A stretch of DNA of 64,000 nucleotides, from contig CAXXXM010000001.1 of the NCBI GenBank assembly GCA_963663265.2, forward strand, positions 1,478,287-1,542,286. Reading direction: 5' to 3'. Under the pieces are notes generated by a model that did no database searches, was not told the origin of the DNA, and saw nothing but the letters and a program-made list of their open reading frames with translations. The position numbers and the translations under genes were made by a program. Each line of letters begins with the position of its first letter. Position 1 is the stretch's first letter. The DNA comes from JAEXOD01 sp963663265. Lineage in GTDB: Bacteria > Bacteroidota > Ignavibacteria > Ignavibacteriales > Melioribacteraceae. Positions 9,905 to 19,003 of the stretch are shown one piece after another.

Positions 9905-10693
9905 TCAAAATTGTTCTTTTCTCATTCCTAAATGACATAATGCAAAATCATATTTTATTGGATCGTTTGCATCATATTTTTTTAAATTATTAGTTATTTC
10001 TTCAACCATTCCCCAATTAACAATTTTTTTTGATGTTAACTTGAGTTCTTTTGAAATCTTAGCAATATGAGTATCTATTGGAATAAATAATAAACTTGGA
10101 CTAATTTCATCCCATAATCCAAAATCTAATTCATCTTTTCGTATCATCCAACGTAAAAACAAATTCATCCTTTTACACGCACTCCCTTTATTTGGACTTG
10201 GGAACATAAATTTTGTACCAATAGTAACTTCGGAATGCTTACTTAATATATTACTTAAGTTTTCACAAAAGAAAGAAATAGCACTCTTTAAAGATACATC
10301 TTTCTCAAAAAAATAAAGGATAAATAGATATCTTAATGAGCCGTATGTAATATAAACATCTCTTAAAGTCTCAAAAAAAGCAATAATATCATTACTACTG
10401 TAAAAACGATGATAAATATTAACAAATTTTTTAGCGTGTTTTTCCCTATCAAATTTCAAAATAAACTTATATGGACTAACACCCATTATTTTATGCAGTT
10501 TTTCTAATATTGTCATTATCTGCTTAATATTTCCAAATGCAAATGTAGATGAAATTATTCCGGATATTTCAATATCGAAATAGTTATTATATCGATGTAA
10601 AAATTCCAGCGGATCAGGTGATATTTTTGATTTATCAAAAGCATTATAATGATAATTCAATTTTTCAAGTAATTTTACATCTGCTTTTTTCAT
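9905..10693 (-). CDS. TIGR02757 (DUF2400) family protein
   Basis: 262 residues matching a family of unknown function seen in Bacteroidota and other anaerobes. Recognisable segments are PDPLEFLHRY (about 28-37), ISGIISSTFAFGNIKQI, the MGVSPYKFI stretch, GSACKRMNLFLRWMIRK and the PIDTHIAKI stretch. The start lies 3 bases downstream of the pdxJ stop, so the two are likely co-transcribed. No catalytic role is established. Confidence 0.85.
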   Translation of the reverse strand: MKKADVKLLEKLNYHYNAFDKSKISPDPLEFLHRYNNYFDIEISGIISSTFAFGNIKQIMTILEKLHKIMGVSPYKFILKFDREKHAKKFVNIYHRFYSSNDIIAFFETLRDVYITYGSLRYLFILYFFEKDVSLKSAISFFCENLSNILSKHSEVTIGTKFMFPSPNKGSACKRMNLFLRWMIRKDELDFGLWDEISPSLLFIPIDTHIAKISKELKLTSKKIVNWGMVEEITNNLKKYDANDPIKYDFALCHLGMRKEQF

Positions 10694-10696
10694 TAA

Positions 10697-11416
10697 TTAT
10701 TTAACAGAATCTATTATTGTTTTTAATTCTTTAATAGCTTTTTCTAAACCAACATAAACAGAGCGAGCAATTACAGCCTGCCCAATGCTGACTTCATCAA
10801 TATCTTCAAGATAAGCAAAATCACGCATATTTTGATAATTTAATCCATGACCGGCGTTAACACCCAATGATAATTTTTTTGCATACTTTGCAGCTTGCCT
10901 TATTCGTTCTAACTCATCAAAGGCATCATCTTCATTTATACAATTAGCAAATTTACCGGTATGTATTTCAATAATATCGGAGTTAATTTCTTTGGCAGCT
11001 TTAATTTGGTCAACATCCGGCTCAATAAATAATGATACTTTAACATTTGCTTCATGCAATTTTTCAATTGCCTCATTTAGTTGATCAATGTTATCAACAA
11101 CATTTAATCCACCTTCAGTAGTTAATTCTTCTCTTTTTTCTGGTACAATTGTAGCTAAATCAGGTTGTACATCACAAGCAATATCAACAATTTCTGGAAC
11201 AGCAGCCATTTCTAAATCGAGTTTAGTTTTTACCAATTCTCTCAAAAGCCTAACATCTCTTTCATTAATATGTCTTCTATCTTCGCGCAAATGTACAACA
11301 ATTCCATCTACTCCATATAATTCTGCTAAAAGAGCAAAAGTGATTGGGTCAGGTTCTTTTTCTAACCGAGCATTCCTTAACGTTGCAACATGATCTACAT
11401 TTAAACTAAATTTCAT
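10697..11416 (-). CDS. pdxJ: Pyridoxine 5'-phosphate synthase
   Basis: 239 residues, the usual length. PdxJ condenses 1-deoxyxylulose 5-phosphate with aminoacetone 3-phosphate to give pyridoxine 5'-phosphate. The N-terminus FSLNVDHVATLRNAR carries the substrate-binding region, followed by HLREDRRHI and, near the C-terminus, LGVNAGHGLNYQN and VSIGQAVIARSV. These are the hallmark PdxJ motifs. The gene is in a run of minus-strand genes with the CPBP protease upstream (15 bases). Confidence 0.97.
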   Translation of the reverse strand: MKFSLNVDHVATLRNARLEKEPDPITFALLAELYGVDGIVVHLREDRRHINERDVRLLRELVKTKLDLEMAAVPEIVDIACDVQPDLATIVPEKREELTTEGGLNVVDNIDQLNEAIEKLHEANVKVSLFIEPDVDQIKAAKEINSDIIEIHTGKFANCINEDDAFDELERIRQAAKYAKKLSLGVNAGHGLNYQNMRDFAYLEDIDEVSIGQAVIARSVYVGLEKAIKELKTIIDSVK

Positions 11417-11431
11417 AATTTATCCTTTTTG

Positions 11432-12214
11432 TTAATATACAAATAATTTAAATAAAGACTTAATATCTATTCCATAAGAATTAGAATTAAATCTTAATAC
11501 AGATAACAAATCAATTCCAAACATAATACTAAAATGTACAAAAAATCCATATAAAAAGGAACGTGTTTTTAAAGCTAATATTCCCAAAGCTATTCCGCCA
11601 ACAATAGCACTAAATGTTTCTAATACCGGCTTACCGTTATGTAATATTACAAAAGGAATCATTTGTATCAAAATTGAGTAATATCCAAATTTTGGAAATA
11701 ATCCAAATAATAAAAATCCTCGAAAAACAAACTCCCAGGCATATAAATAAAACATCATGCCTATCTCGTAATAGATAAATATTTCCCATTTTGCTTTTGC
11801 GATTGAAAGATGAGGATATTTTAATACAAAATCCGGTAAAGATGAAGCAAACCATAATAATGGCAGCATAATTAAAATAAAAAGGCAACTATAAAATATT
11901 CCAGTTTTAATGTCGCCAAAACTATAACCATATTCAACAAGTCTTTCTCTTAAAATCATTTTAACAATTATGATAGTGAAAATACCATAGACCGTAAAAT
12001 CAGCAAAAAACCAATACAAAAATTCAAATAGATCAGAATAAATATTTTCAATAAAATATGCTGGATAAATGTTTATGATAAAAAACTTTCGTGATGAAAA
12101 GTACCAAGAAATTGTTTGCAAAATTGCAAAGGATAAAAAGATTACAATAACCTTTCTATCTAATTCCTTAATTTTATTAATCAAAATAATTAAATCTTTT
12201 CTTAATCTATTCAT
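11432..12214 (-). CDS. CPBP-family intramembrane protease
   Basis: 260 residues with several hydrophobic segments (about 22-42, 68-88, 103-125 and more to the C-terminus). The CPBP/Rce1-type core reads WEFVFRG, then FVILHNGKP, then an E in ETFSAI and HFSIMFGID near the end. The usual EExxxR motif is reduced to a single Glu (W-E-F-V-F-R). These glutamic-type membrane proteases cleave membrane or lipidated proteins. The target is unknown. The reading frame is intact and ends close to pdxJ. Confidence 0.8.
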   Translation of the reverse strand: MNRLRKDLIILINKIKELDRKVIVIFLSFAILQTISWYFSSRKFFIINIYPAYFIENIYSDLFEFLYWFFADFTVYGIFTIIIVKMILRERLVEYGYSFGDIKTGIFYSCLFILIMLPLLWFASSLPDFVLKYPHLSIAKAKWEIFIYYEIGMMFYLYAWEFVFRGFLLFGLFPKFGYYSILIQMIPFVILHNGKPVLETFSAIVGGIALGILALKTRSFLYGFFVHFSIMFGIDLLSVLRFNSNSYGIDIKSLFKLFVY

Positions 12215-12230
12215 ATAGCAACATTTAATA

Positions 12231-12262
12231 GTAAAATAAAATTAACCCGCATTTGCGGGTCA
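12231..12262 (-). terminator. Terminator downstream of the ALDH gene
   Basis: A 6-bp stem ACCCGC/GCGGGT with loop ATTT at 12245-12260; on the minus strand it is followed by a T-rich stretch (TTAATTTTATTTT). It separates the dehydrogenase gene from the CPBP gene. Confidence 0.75.
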
Positions 12263-12303
12263 ATTTTGTAAATAAATATAACTAAATAAAAGATATTTTT
12301 AAA

Positions 12304-13836
12304 TCAAATATCAAATTTTATTCCTTGTGCTAATGGCAAAGTAGTACCATAATTTATAGTATTAGTTTGTCTTCTCATATAAGTTTTCCATGCATCTGAA
12401 CCTGACTCTCTACCACCACCAGTCTCTTTTTCACCACCAAAAGCACCTCCAATTTCAGCTCCAGAAGTCCCAATATTTACATTGGCAATTCCACAGTCAG
12501 AACCTTGAGAAGAAAGGAACAGTTCAGCTTCTCGCATATTTAATGTAAAAATTGCAGAGGACAAACCTTGAACAACTCCATTTTGAAGGTTAATTGCCTC
12601 CTCAATATCTCCTGAATATTTAATAAGATATAAAATTGGAGCAAATGTTTCTTCTTGTACAATACTATAATGATTTTCAGCTTCAACTAATGCAGGCACA
12701 ATATAACAACCACTTTCATAACCTTCACCAGTTAATAAATCTCCGCCATATATTACTTTACCACCTTCTTCTTCAGCTTTTTGTAAAGCATGTTTAAACA
12801 AACTTACAGCAGCTTTATCAATTAGTGGACCAACATGATTTGTTATATCCAAAGGAGAACCAATTTTTAATGAACTATAAGCCTTAACCAATGATTCTTT
12901 TACTTTATCATAGAAACTTTCATGAATAATTAATCTTCTTGTTGAAGTGCAACGCTGTCCTGCAGTACCAACGGCACCAAAAACAATAGCAGGAATTGCC
13001 ATCTTTAGATCAGAATCTTTACTTAAAATAATTGCATTATTGCCGCCTAACTCTAAAATTGATTTACCAAATCTTTTAGCTATAACTTCTGCAGCATGTC
13101 TGCCAACTCCTGTCGAACCTGTAATTGAGACTAATGGGAGTTTTTTATCATTTAATAAATACTCGCCAACTGTAGAACCTTTTCCAATAACAAGAGTAAA
13201 TAAACCTTCCGGTAAATTTTGTTCTTTAATAACTTCACCCATAATATTTTGAACTGCAATTGCAGAAAGAGGAACTTTTGAGGAAGGTTTCCATAAGTTG
13301 GTATCTCCACAAACAGTAGCAAGCATTGCATTCCAAGACCATACCGCAACCGGAAAATTAAAAGCACTAATTGTACCAACAACTCCAAGTGGATGATATT
13401 GATCGTACATCCTGTGATTAGGTCTTTCTGAATGCATTGTAAAGCCATATAACTGTCGTGACAGCCCTACTGCAAAATCACAAATATCAATCATCTCTTG
13501 AACCTCTCCCAAGCCTTCTTGAAGAGATTTACCCATTTCATAAGAGACAAGTTTACCCAACGGATCTTTATATTCTCTTAATTTAAGACCAATTAATCTA
13601 ACAACTTCCCCTCTTTTTGGAGCGGGAACATTACGCCAATACAAAAAGGCTTCATGTGCTTTTTTAATTACCTTCTCATAATCTTCAATGGATGCTTGAT
13701 ATACAGATGCAATAAATTTACCGTCAACTGGAGAATATATTTTTATTTCCCCATTGTCTGTACTATTATTCCAAATTAAACCTGTTGAGGAGCCAAAATT
13801 CTTTTCTTTAATACCTAATCTTGATAAAAATTCCAT
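12304..13836 (-). CDS. Aldehyde dehydrogenase, ALDH7 (antiquitin) type
   Basis: 510 residues. The family oxidises aldehydes with NAD(P); the ALDH7 branch includes alpha-aminoadipate-semialdehyde (piperideine-6-carboxylate) dehydrogenase of lysine breakdown. Visible are the cofactor region VVGTISAFNFPVAVWSWNAM, the SITGSTGVGR Rossmann turn, the general-base Glu in LELGGNN and the catalytic Cys in GTAGQRCTSTRRL, a sequence typical of ALDH7. The C-terminal GGAFGGEKETGGGRESGSD is also typical. The gene stands alone between two terminators. The exact substrate cannot be told from sequence. Confidence 0.9.
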   Translation of the reverse strand: MEFLSRLGIKEKNFGSSTGLIWNNSTDNGEIKIYSPVDGKFIASVYQASIEDYEKVIKKAHEAFLYWRNVPAPKRGEVVRLIGLKLREYKDPLGKLVSYEMGKSLQEGLGEVQEMIDICDFAVGLSRQLYGFTMHSERPNHRMYDQYHPLGVVGTISAFNFPVAVWSWNAMLATVCGDTNLWKPSSKVPLSAIAVQNIMGEVIKEQNLPEGLFTLVIGKGSTVGEYLLNDKKLPLVSITGSTGVGRHAAEVIAKRFGKSILELGGNNAIILSKDSDLKMAIPAIVFGAVGTAGQRCTSTRRLIIHESFYDKVKESLVKAYSSLKIGSPLDITNHVGPLIDKAAVSLFKHALQKAEEEGGKVIYGGDLLTGEGYESGCYIVPALVEAENHYSIVQEETFAPILYLIKYSGDIEEAINLQNGVVQGLSSAIFTLNMREAELFLSSQGSDCGIANVNIGTSGAEIGGAFGGEKETGGGRESGSDAWKTYMRRQTNTINYGTTLPLAQGIKFDI

Positions 13837-13989
13837 AACTTTACCTGCTAATTAGTTTTTAATCTTTTTAAATTTTGATATTTTTTGCTGCCTTTACAAT
13901 CCAAATTAATTTAAACCTTACATTAATACTTTACAAACATAAAATCAAGTAAAATTGTATTATTTATATGCCCTTCTTTAAAAAACAAA

Positions 13990-14011
13990 AGGACTGTATT
14001 ACTACAGTCCT
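13990..14011. terminator. Bidirectional-looking terminator
   Basis: A perfect 9-bp stem, AGGACTGTA at 13990-13998 and TACAGTCCT at 14003-14011, with flanking A and T runs on both sides. It ends the DHOD-like/nifJ transcript on the minus strand. Confidence 0.9.
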
Positions 14012-14035
14012 TTTTAAAATTTTACTAATTTTATA

Positions 14036-15034
14036 TTAAGATAATATTTTATAACTATTTAAAGCTTTCATATAGTTAGCACGTTCAAAAGCTGCAGGTT
14101 CTTCAACAGATTTTTGGCTCATACTACCTTTCATATAATCAACAGATGGATATTCGTTTACTTCCATCCATTTGGTTAAATCATTGAGAACTTCAGTAAT
14201 TCTACCGGTACCCTTACGTAACAATTCTGAACACATCATTGCAACATCACTACCAGCCATAATTACTTTAACTACATCTTCAGCAGTTTGAATACCACTT
14301 GTAGCAGCCATACTTGCTTTAATTTTTCCAAATAAAATTGAGATCCATCTTAAAGGCAATCTCATTTCCCAGTTATTACTAAGAACTAAATTAGGAGTAA
14401 CAACCAAATTAGCCAAATCAAAATCTGGTTGGTAAAATCTATTAAACATAACCAAAGCATCAGCACCGGCTTTATCTAATTGACTTGCCATATTAGCTAA
14501 AGAAGTAAAATAAGGACTTAATTTAATTGATACTGGAATATTGGTATTACTTTTAACAGCTTTTAAAGTATCAATATACATAGTTTCAATTTCAGCACTT
14601 GGCAATTGTAAACTTGTTGGGATATAGTAAATATTTAATTCAAGAGCATCAGCACCGGCTTCTTCAATATTTTTTGCATATTTTACCCATCCACCTGTAC
14701 TAACACCATTCAAACTTCCAATAATAGGTATATCAACAGATTTTTTTAATTTTGCAATATGATCTAAATATTCAATAGGACCTGTTCTAAACTCGTCTGC
14801 CTGAGGGAAATAAGATACAGCCTCTGCATAACTTTCAGCACCATAAGTTAAATAATGATCTAACTCACCTGATTCATGACTAATTTGCTCTTCAAATAAA
14901 GAATACACGACTACTGCAGCAGCACCAGCATCTTCTAAAGCTTTCACACTATCAACACTTTCTGATAATGGTGAAGCTGATGGAACGATTGGGTTTTTTA
15001 ACTTTAAACCCATATATGATGTTGTTAAATCCAT
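14036..15034 (-). CDS. Dihydroorotate dehydrogenase-like flavoprotein
   Basis: 332 residues with the FMN-binding barrel of the class 1 DHOD family: LKNPIVPSASPLS near the N-terminus, VSIKLSPYFTSLANMASQLDKAGADALVMFNRF in the middle, and SGIQTAEDVVKVIMAGSDVAM near the phosphate site. It lacks Fe-S motifs. Proteins of this kind often lie beside pyruvate:ferredoxin oxidoreductase genes in Bacteroidota-related genomes, as here (70 bases downstream of nifJ), so I doubt that it is the pyrimidine enzyme. It may be an electron-transfer partner, which is inference. Confidence 0.85.
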   Translation of the reverse strand: MDLTTSYMGLKLKNPIVPSASPLSESVDSVKALEDAGAAAVVVYSLFEEQISHESGELDHYLTYGAESYAEAVSYFPQADEFRTGPIEYLDHIAKLKKSVDIPIIGSLNGVSTGGWVKYAKNIEEAGADALELNIYYIPTSLQLPSAEIETMYIDTLKAVKSNTNIPVSIKLSPYFTSLANMASQLDKAGADALVMFNRFYQPDFDLANLVVTPNLVLSNNWEMRLPLRWISILFGKIKASMAATSGIQTAEDVVKVIMAGSDVAMMCSELLRKGTGRITEVLNDLTKWMEVNEYPSVDYMKGSMSQKSVEEPAAFERANYMKALNSYKILS

Positions 15035-15074
15035 TTCAACTCCAAAATTTATTATAAAATTTTTTATTAAATAT

Positions 15075-15094
15075 ACCCCGGAATGTTCCGGGGT
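15075..15094 (-). terminator. Hairpin between nifJ and the DHOD-like gene
   Basis: An 8-bp perfect stem (ACCCCGGA at 15075-15082, TCCGGGGT at 15087-15094). The minus-strand tail is only moderately T-rich, so it may be a partial terminator or a processing/stability element setting the ratio of the two genes. Confidence 0.65.
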
Positions 15095-15103
15095 TATTAA
15101 ATA

Positions 15104-18100
15104 CTAATTTTCTGTTTTTTCGTTGCTAAAGTCTAAAGAAGCTAATTGTTCATAATATTTCCATTGTTTATTAACTTCATCTTGAGCCAATGCCAACAAT
15201 TCTTTTGCAATTTCAGGATGTGATTTTGTTAACATTTTATAACGTGTTTCATTATAAATATATTCTTCCAACTTAATTTTAGGAGCTTTGGAATCTAATT
15301 TTAATGGATTCTTTCCTTCAGCTTTCAATTGAGGATTATATCTAAATAATGGCCAGTGACCACTATCAACAGCTAATTTTTGACATTCAAAGCCTTTTGA
15401 CATGTTTATACCATGTGCAATACAGTGTGAATAAGCAATAATTAACGATGGACCATCATATGATTCAGCTTCTACTAAAGTACGAATTGTGTGCAAATCA
15501 TTTGCACCCATTGCAACTTTTGCAACATAAACATTACCATAAGTCATTGCCATCATGCCTAAATCTTTTTTGCCCATTCTTTTTCCTGATGCAGCAAATT
15601 TAGCAACAGCTCCAATACTTGTTGATTTTGACATCTGTCCACCAGTATTAGAATATACTTCTGTATCAAGTACAATTATATTTACATTTTTACCCGATGC
15701 CAATACATGGTCTAATCCACCATAACCAATATCGTAAGCCCAACCATCACCACCTATAATCCATACTGATTTTTTAACTAAATAATCAATCAAATCATAG
15801 AAACGTTTTGCTTCAGTACCTTCTTCTTTGGCAATAATTTCTTTCAATTTGGCAACTCTTTCTCTTTGAGCATTAATTCCAGCTTCATCTTTTTGATCTG
15901 CATTTAATATTTCATTAACTAAATCAGCACCAACTTTATCAGTATATTTCACTAATAATTCTTTTGCTTGTTCGTTATGTTTATCTAATGCTGCACGCAT
16001 ACCAAAACCAAACTCAGCATTATCTTCAAATAAAGAATTTGCCCAAGCTGGACCACGTCCTTGTTTATTTAATGTCCAAGGTGTAGTTGGTAAATTTGCT
16101 CCATAAATTGATGAACAACCTGTTGCATTTGCTACTACGGCTCTGTCACCAAACAACTGTGATACTAATTTAACATAAGGTGTTTCACCGCAACCTGAAC
16201 AAGCACCTGAAAACTCAAATAATGGTTCTAATAATTGACTTCCTTGAACTGATGTAATATTTAATTTACTTCTATCAAATTCTGGAAGATTTAAGAAAAA
16301 TTCAAAATTCTCTTTTTCAGCATCGCGTAAAGGAATTTGAGGAGCCATATTCAGAGCTTTAAATTTAGGTTCTTTTTTATTTTTTGCAGGGCATACTTCA
16401 TAACAAAGTTCGCAACCTGTACAATCTTCTACGGCAATTTGAATTGTATATGCTAAATCTTTAAATTCTTTACCTTTTGCATCTACATATTTAAATGTTG
16501 CTGGTGCATTTGTTAACTCTGATTTATCATAAACTTTGATTCTAATTGCAGCATGTGGACATGCTAATGAACATTTACCGCATTGAATACAAACTTCAGA
16601 ATCCCATGTTGGAACTTCTAAAGCAATGTTTCTCTTTTCCCACTTCGTTGTTCCTGAAGGATAAACACCATCAATAGGAATCTGGCTTACAGGAATTTCA
16701 TCACCTTTACCAGCCATCATTTTTGCTAAAACTTCTTTAACAAATTCAGGAGCTTTGTCTGATACTGTTGGAGGTAATTCAATTGTACTTGTTACCGTTG
16801 CAGGTACATCTATTTTATGTAAATGTTCTAATGTTTGATCTACAGCTTCATAGTTTTTACGAACTACGTTTTCGCCTTTTGAACCATATGTTTTTTTAAT
16901 TGCTTTTTTAATCTGTTCAATTGCTTCATCTTTTGGTAATACACCTGATATTGCAAAGAAGCATGTTTGCATAATAGTATTTATTCTTCCACCCATACCG
17001 GTGTTATGAGCAACTGTATTAGCATCAATAACATAAAAGTTTAATTTTTTACTAATAATTTGTTCTTGTACTTTGCGTGGTAATTTATCCCATACTTCTT
17101 CTTGAGAATAAGGACTATTTAATAAAAACGTGCCACCTTCTTGAATATTACCCAATACATCATATTTTTCTAATAATACAAAAAGATGACAGGCAATAAA
17201 GTCAGCTTCTTGAATTAAGTATGTTGAATGAATTGGTTTTTTCCCAAATCGTAAGTGAGATACAGTTGAAGAACCTGATTTTTTTGAATCATAAACAAAA
17301 TAACCTTGAGCAAAGTTATCTGTTTCTTCACCAATAATTTTAATTGAGTTTTTGTTTGCACCAACAGTACCATCTGAACCTAAACCATAGAATAATGATC
17401 TTTTAACATCTGAACCTTCAACTGAAAAAGCAGCATCATATTCTAAATTTGAATTTGTTATATCTTCAGTAATACCAATTGTAAAGTGGTTTTTAGGAAC
17501 ATCTTTTTTCATCTCATCATAAATTGCTTTAACCATTGCTGGTGTAAATTCTTTAGATGATAAACCATATCTTCCGCCAATTACTTTTGGAGCTTTTTCA
17601 AATGGTTTGTTTTCACTTTCCATAATTTCAGAAATTGCAGTTACTACGTCCAAATACATTGGATCACCCATTGAACCGGGTTCTTTTGTTCTATCCAATA
17701 CAGTAATTTTTTCAACTGTTTTTGGTAAGGCAGCTATAAAGTGTTTTATAGAAAATGGTCTATATAGTCTTACTTTTAATACACCAACTTTTTCTTCTTT
17801 ATTTGTTAAATATTCAACTGTTTCATGAACAGCTTCAGCACCGCTACCCATTATTACAATAACACGTTTAGCATCTGGGGCTCCAACATAATCAAATAAG
17901 TGATATTGTCTACCGGTAATTTCTGCTAATTTATCCATTGCAATTTGTACTTTATCAGCACAATCAATATACATTTGATTTATGGTTTCTCTTGTTTGGA
18001 AATAAACATCAGGATTAGCAGCAGTACCTCTTATTGTTGGATGATCTGGTGATAATGCTCTTTTTCTTATATCTTCAACATATTTATCATCAATCATAGC

Positions 18101-18676
18101 TTTTAAATCTGCAACTGAAAGTTGTTCAATCTTATTAACTTCATGTGAAGATCTAAAACCATCAAAGAAATGCAAAAATGGTATTCTTGATTCCAATGTA
18201 GCTTTATGAGCAACAGCAGCTAAATCCATAATTTCTTGAACTGATCCGGAGCAAAGCATAGCAAAACCTGTTTGACGAGTAGCCATAACGTCACTATGAT
18301 CACCAAAAATTGATAATGCCTGTGCTGCAATTGAACGTGCACTAACATGAAATACTGTTGGTGTTAATTCACCAGCAATTCTAAACATATTAGGAATCAT
18401 TAACAATAAACCTTGAGAAGCGGTAAATGTTGTTGTTAATGCTCCACTTTGTAATGCACCATGTACAGCACCTGCTGCACCGCCTTCACTTTGCATTTCA
18501 GATACTGATGGTATTGTGCCCCAAATATTCTTTGTTCCTGCAGCAGCCCAAGCATCAGATAGTTCTCCCATACCTGATGAAGGAGTAATAGGATAAATTG
18601 CTATCACTTCACTATTGTGGTATGCTACATAAGCGGCGGCTTCATTTCCATCAATTGTTATTTTCTTTCTTTCCAT
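15104..18676 (-). CDS. nifJ: Pyruvate:ferredoxin (flavodoxin) oxidoreductase
   Basis: 1190 residues, the full length of the one-chain enzyme that oxidises pyruvate to acetyl-CoA, CO2 and reduced ferredoxin (reversible in autotrophs). The order is the pyruvate/TPP-pyrimidine domain (AAYVAYHNSEVIAIYPITPSS), the gamma-type domain, a two-cluster ferredoxin domain with CIQCGKCSLACPH and CTGCELCYEVCPA, and the C-terminal TPP domain with GDGWAYDIGYGGLDHVL and NTGGQMSKST. A GGGG ribosome site lies about 9 bases before the ATG. The enzyme is oxygen-sensitive, supporting an anaerobic life style. The frame is intact. Confidence 0.97.
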   Translation of the reverse strand: MERKKITIDGNEAAAYVAYHNSEVIAIYPITPSSGMGELSDAWAAAGTKNIWGTIPSVSEMQSEGGAAGAVHGALQSGALTTTFTASQGLLLMIPNMFRIAGELTPTVFHVSARSIAAQALSIFGDHSDVMATRQTGFAMLCSGSVQEIMDLAAVAHKATLESRIPFLHFFDGFRSSHEVNKIEQLSVADLKAMIDDKYVEDIRKRALSPDHPTIRGTAANPDVYFQTRETINQMYIDCADKVQIAMDKLAEITGRQYHLFDYVGAPDAKRVIVIMGSGAEAVHETVEYLTNKEEKVGVLKVRLYRPFSIKHFIAALPKTVEKITVLDRTKEPGSMGDPMYLDVVTAISEIMESENKPFEKAPKVIGGRYGLSSKEFTPAMVKAIYDEMKKDVPKNHFTIGITEDITNSNLEYDAAFSVEGSDVKRSLFYGLGSDGTVGANKNSIKIIGEETDNFAQGYFVYDSKKSGSSTVSHLRFGKKPIHSTYLIQEADFIACHLFVLLEKYDVLGNIQEGGTFLLNSPYSQEEVWDKLPRKVQEQIISKKLNFYVIDANTVAHNTGMGGRINTIMQTCFFAISGVLPKDEAIEQIKKAIKKTYGSKGENVVRKNYEAVDQTLEHLHKIDVPATVTSTIELPPTVSDKAPEFVKEVLAKMMAGKGDEIPVSQIPIDGVYPSGTTKWEKRNIALEVPTWDSEVCIQCGKCSLACPHAAIRIKVYDKSELTNAPATFKYVDAKGKEFKDLAYTIQIAVEDCTGCELCYEVCPAKNKKEPKFKALNMAPQIPLRDAEKENFEFFLNLPEFDRSKLNITSVQGSQLLEPLFEFSGACSGCGETPYVKLVSQLFGDRAVVANATGCSSIYGANLPTTPWTLNKQGRGPAWANSLFEDNAEFGFGMRAALDKHNEQAKELLVKYTDKVGADLVNEILNADQKDEAGINAQRERVAKLKEIIAKEEGTEAKRFYDLIDYLVKKSVWIIGGDGWAYDIGYGGLDHVLASGKNVNIIVLDTEVYSNTGGQMSKSTSIGAVAKFAASGKRMGKKDLGMMAMTYGNVYVAKVAMGANDLHTIRTLVEAESYDGPSLIIAYSHCIAHGINMSKGFECQKLAVDSGHWPLFRYNPQLKAEGKNPLKLDSKAPKIKLEEYIYNETRYKMLTKSHPEIAKELLALAQDEVNKQWKYYEQLASLDFSNEKTEN

Positions 18677-19003
18677 TAATGTACCCCAACTTTATTTTTA
18701 ATTAGTATTTAATCCTTAAACATCTCACATCTACTCAAATTTCAAGCCAATCTTAAGAGCTTTTTATCTCTTTTTTTACTGTTCTTTTTAATACCTTTTC
18801 TCCTTTTTATTTCTCTATCTATTATTTTTTAGAAAAAAAGGCTCTTTTATCTTAAATTTAAGAATAAAGCCATCATTGAACCAGTAAATAAGAAAACAAT
18901 TAATCTAAACATAAAACATTTTTTACTCGGTAAAGATACATAAAATTATATTAATCTAAAACACGTTTTTGATTTTATTTTATTGCAAATTGCTACTGCT
19001 CTA
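18677..19003. other. Intergenic region: nifJ leader and end of the SOS operon
   Basis: This 327-base gap holds no gene that I can see. It contains a terminator for the upstream SOS operon (18833-18871) and, nearer nifJ, a purine-rich stretch on the transcribed minus strand (about 18765-18830). The nifJ promoter should lie here, but I find no convincing -35/-10 pair. No remnant of the missing DnaE C-terminus is recognisable in any frame. Confidence 0.6.
18833..18871 (-). terminator. Terminator at the end of the SOS operon
   Basis: On the minus strand, an imperfect stem starting GGCTTTATTCTT pairs with AAGATAAAAGAGCC and is followed by seven T. It lies about 130 bases past the stop of the DnaE-like gene. 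Confidence 0.7.

Noticed and set aside
14036..15034. Authentic pyrD for pyrimidine synthesis
   Set aside because: The position beside nifJ and the resemblance to the DHOD-like group argue against it, though it cannot be excluded without the rest of the genome.
18677..19003. Remains of the missing C-terminal half of the DnaE-like gene
   Set aside because: None of the minus-strand frames shows the expected fingers motifs, and the stretch is A/T-rich with a terminator and a purine-rich leader.
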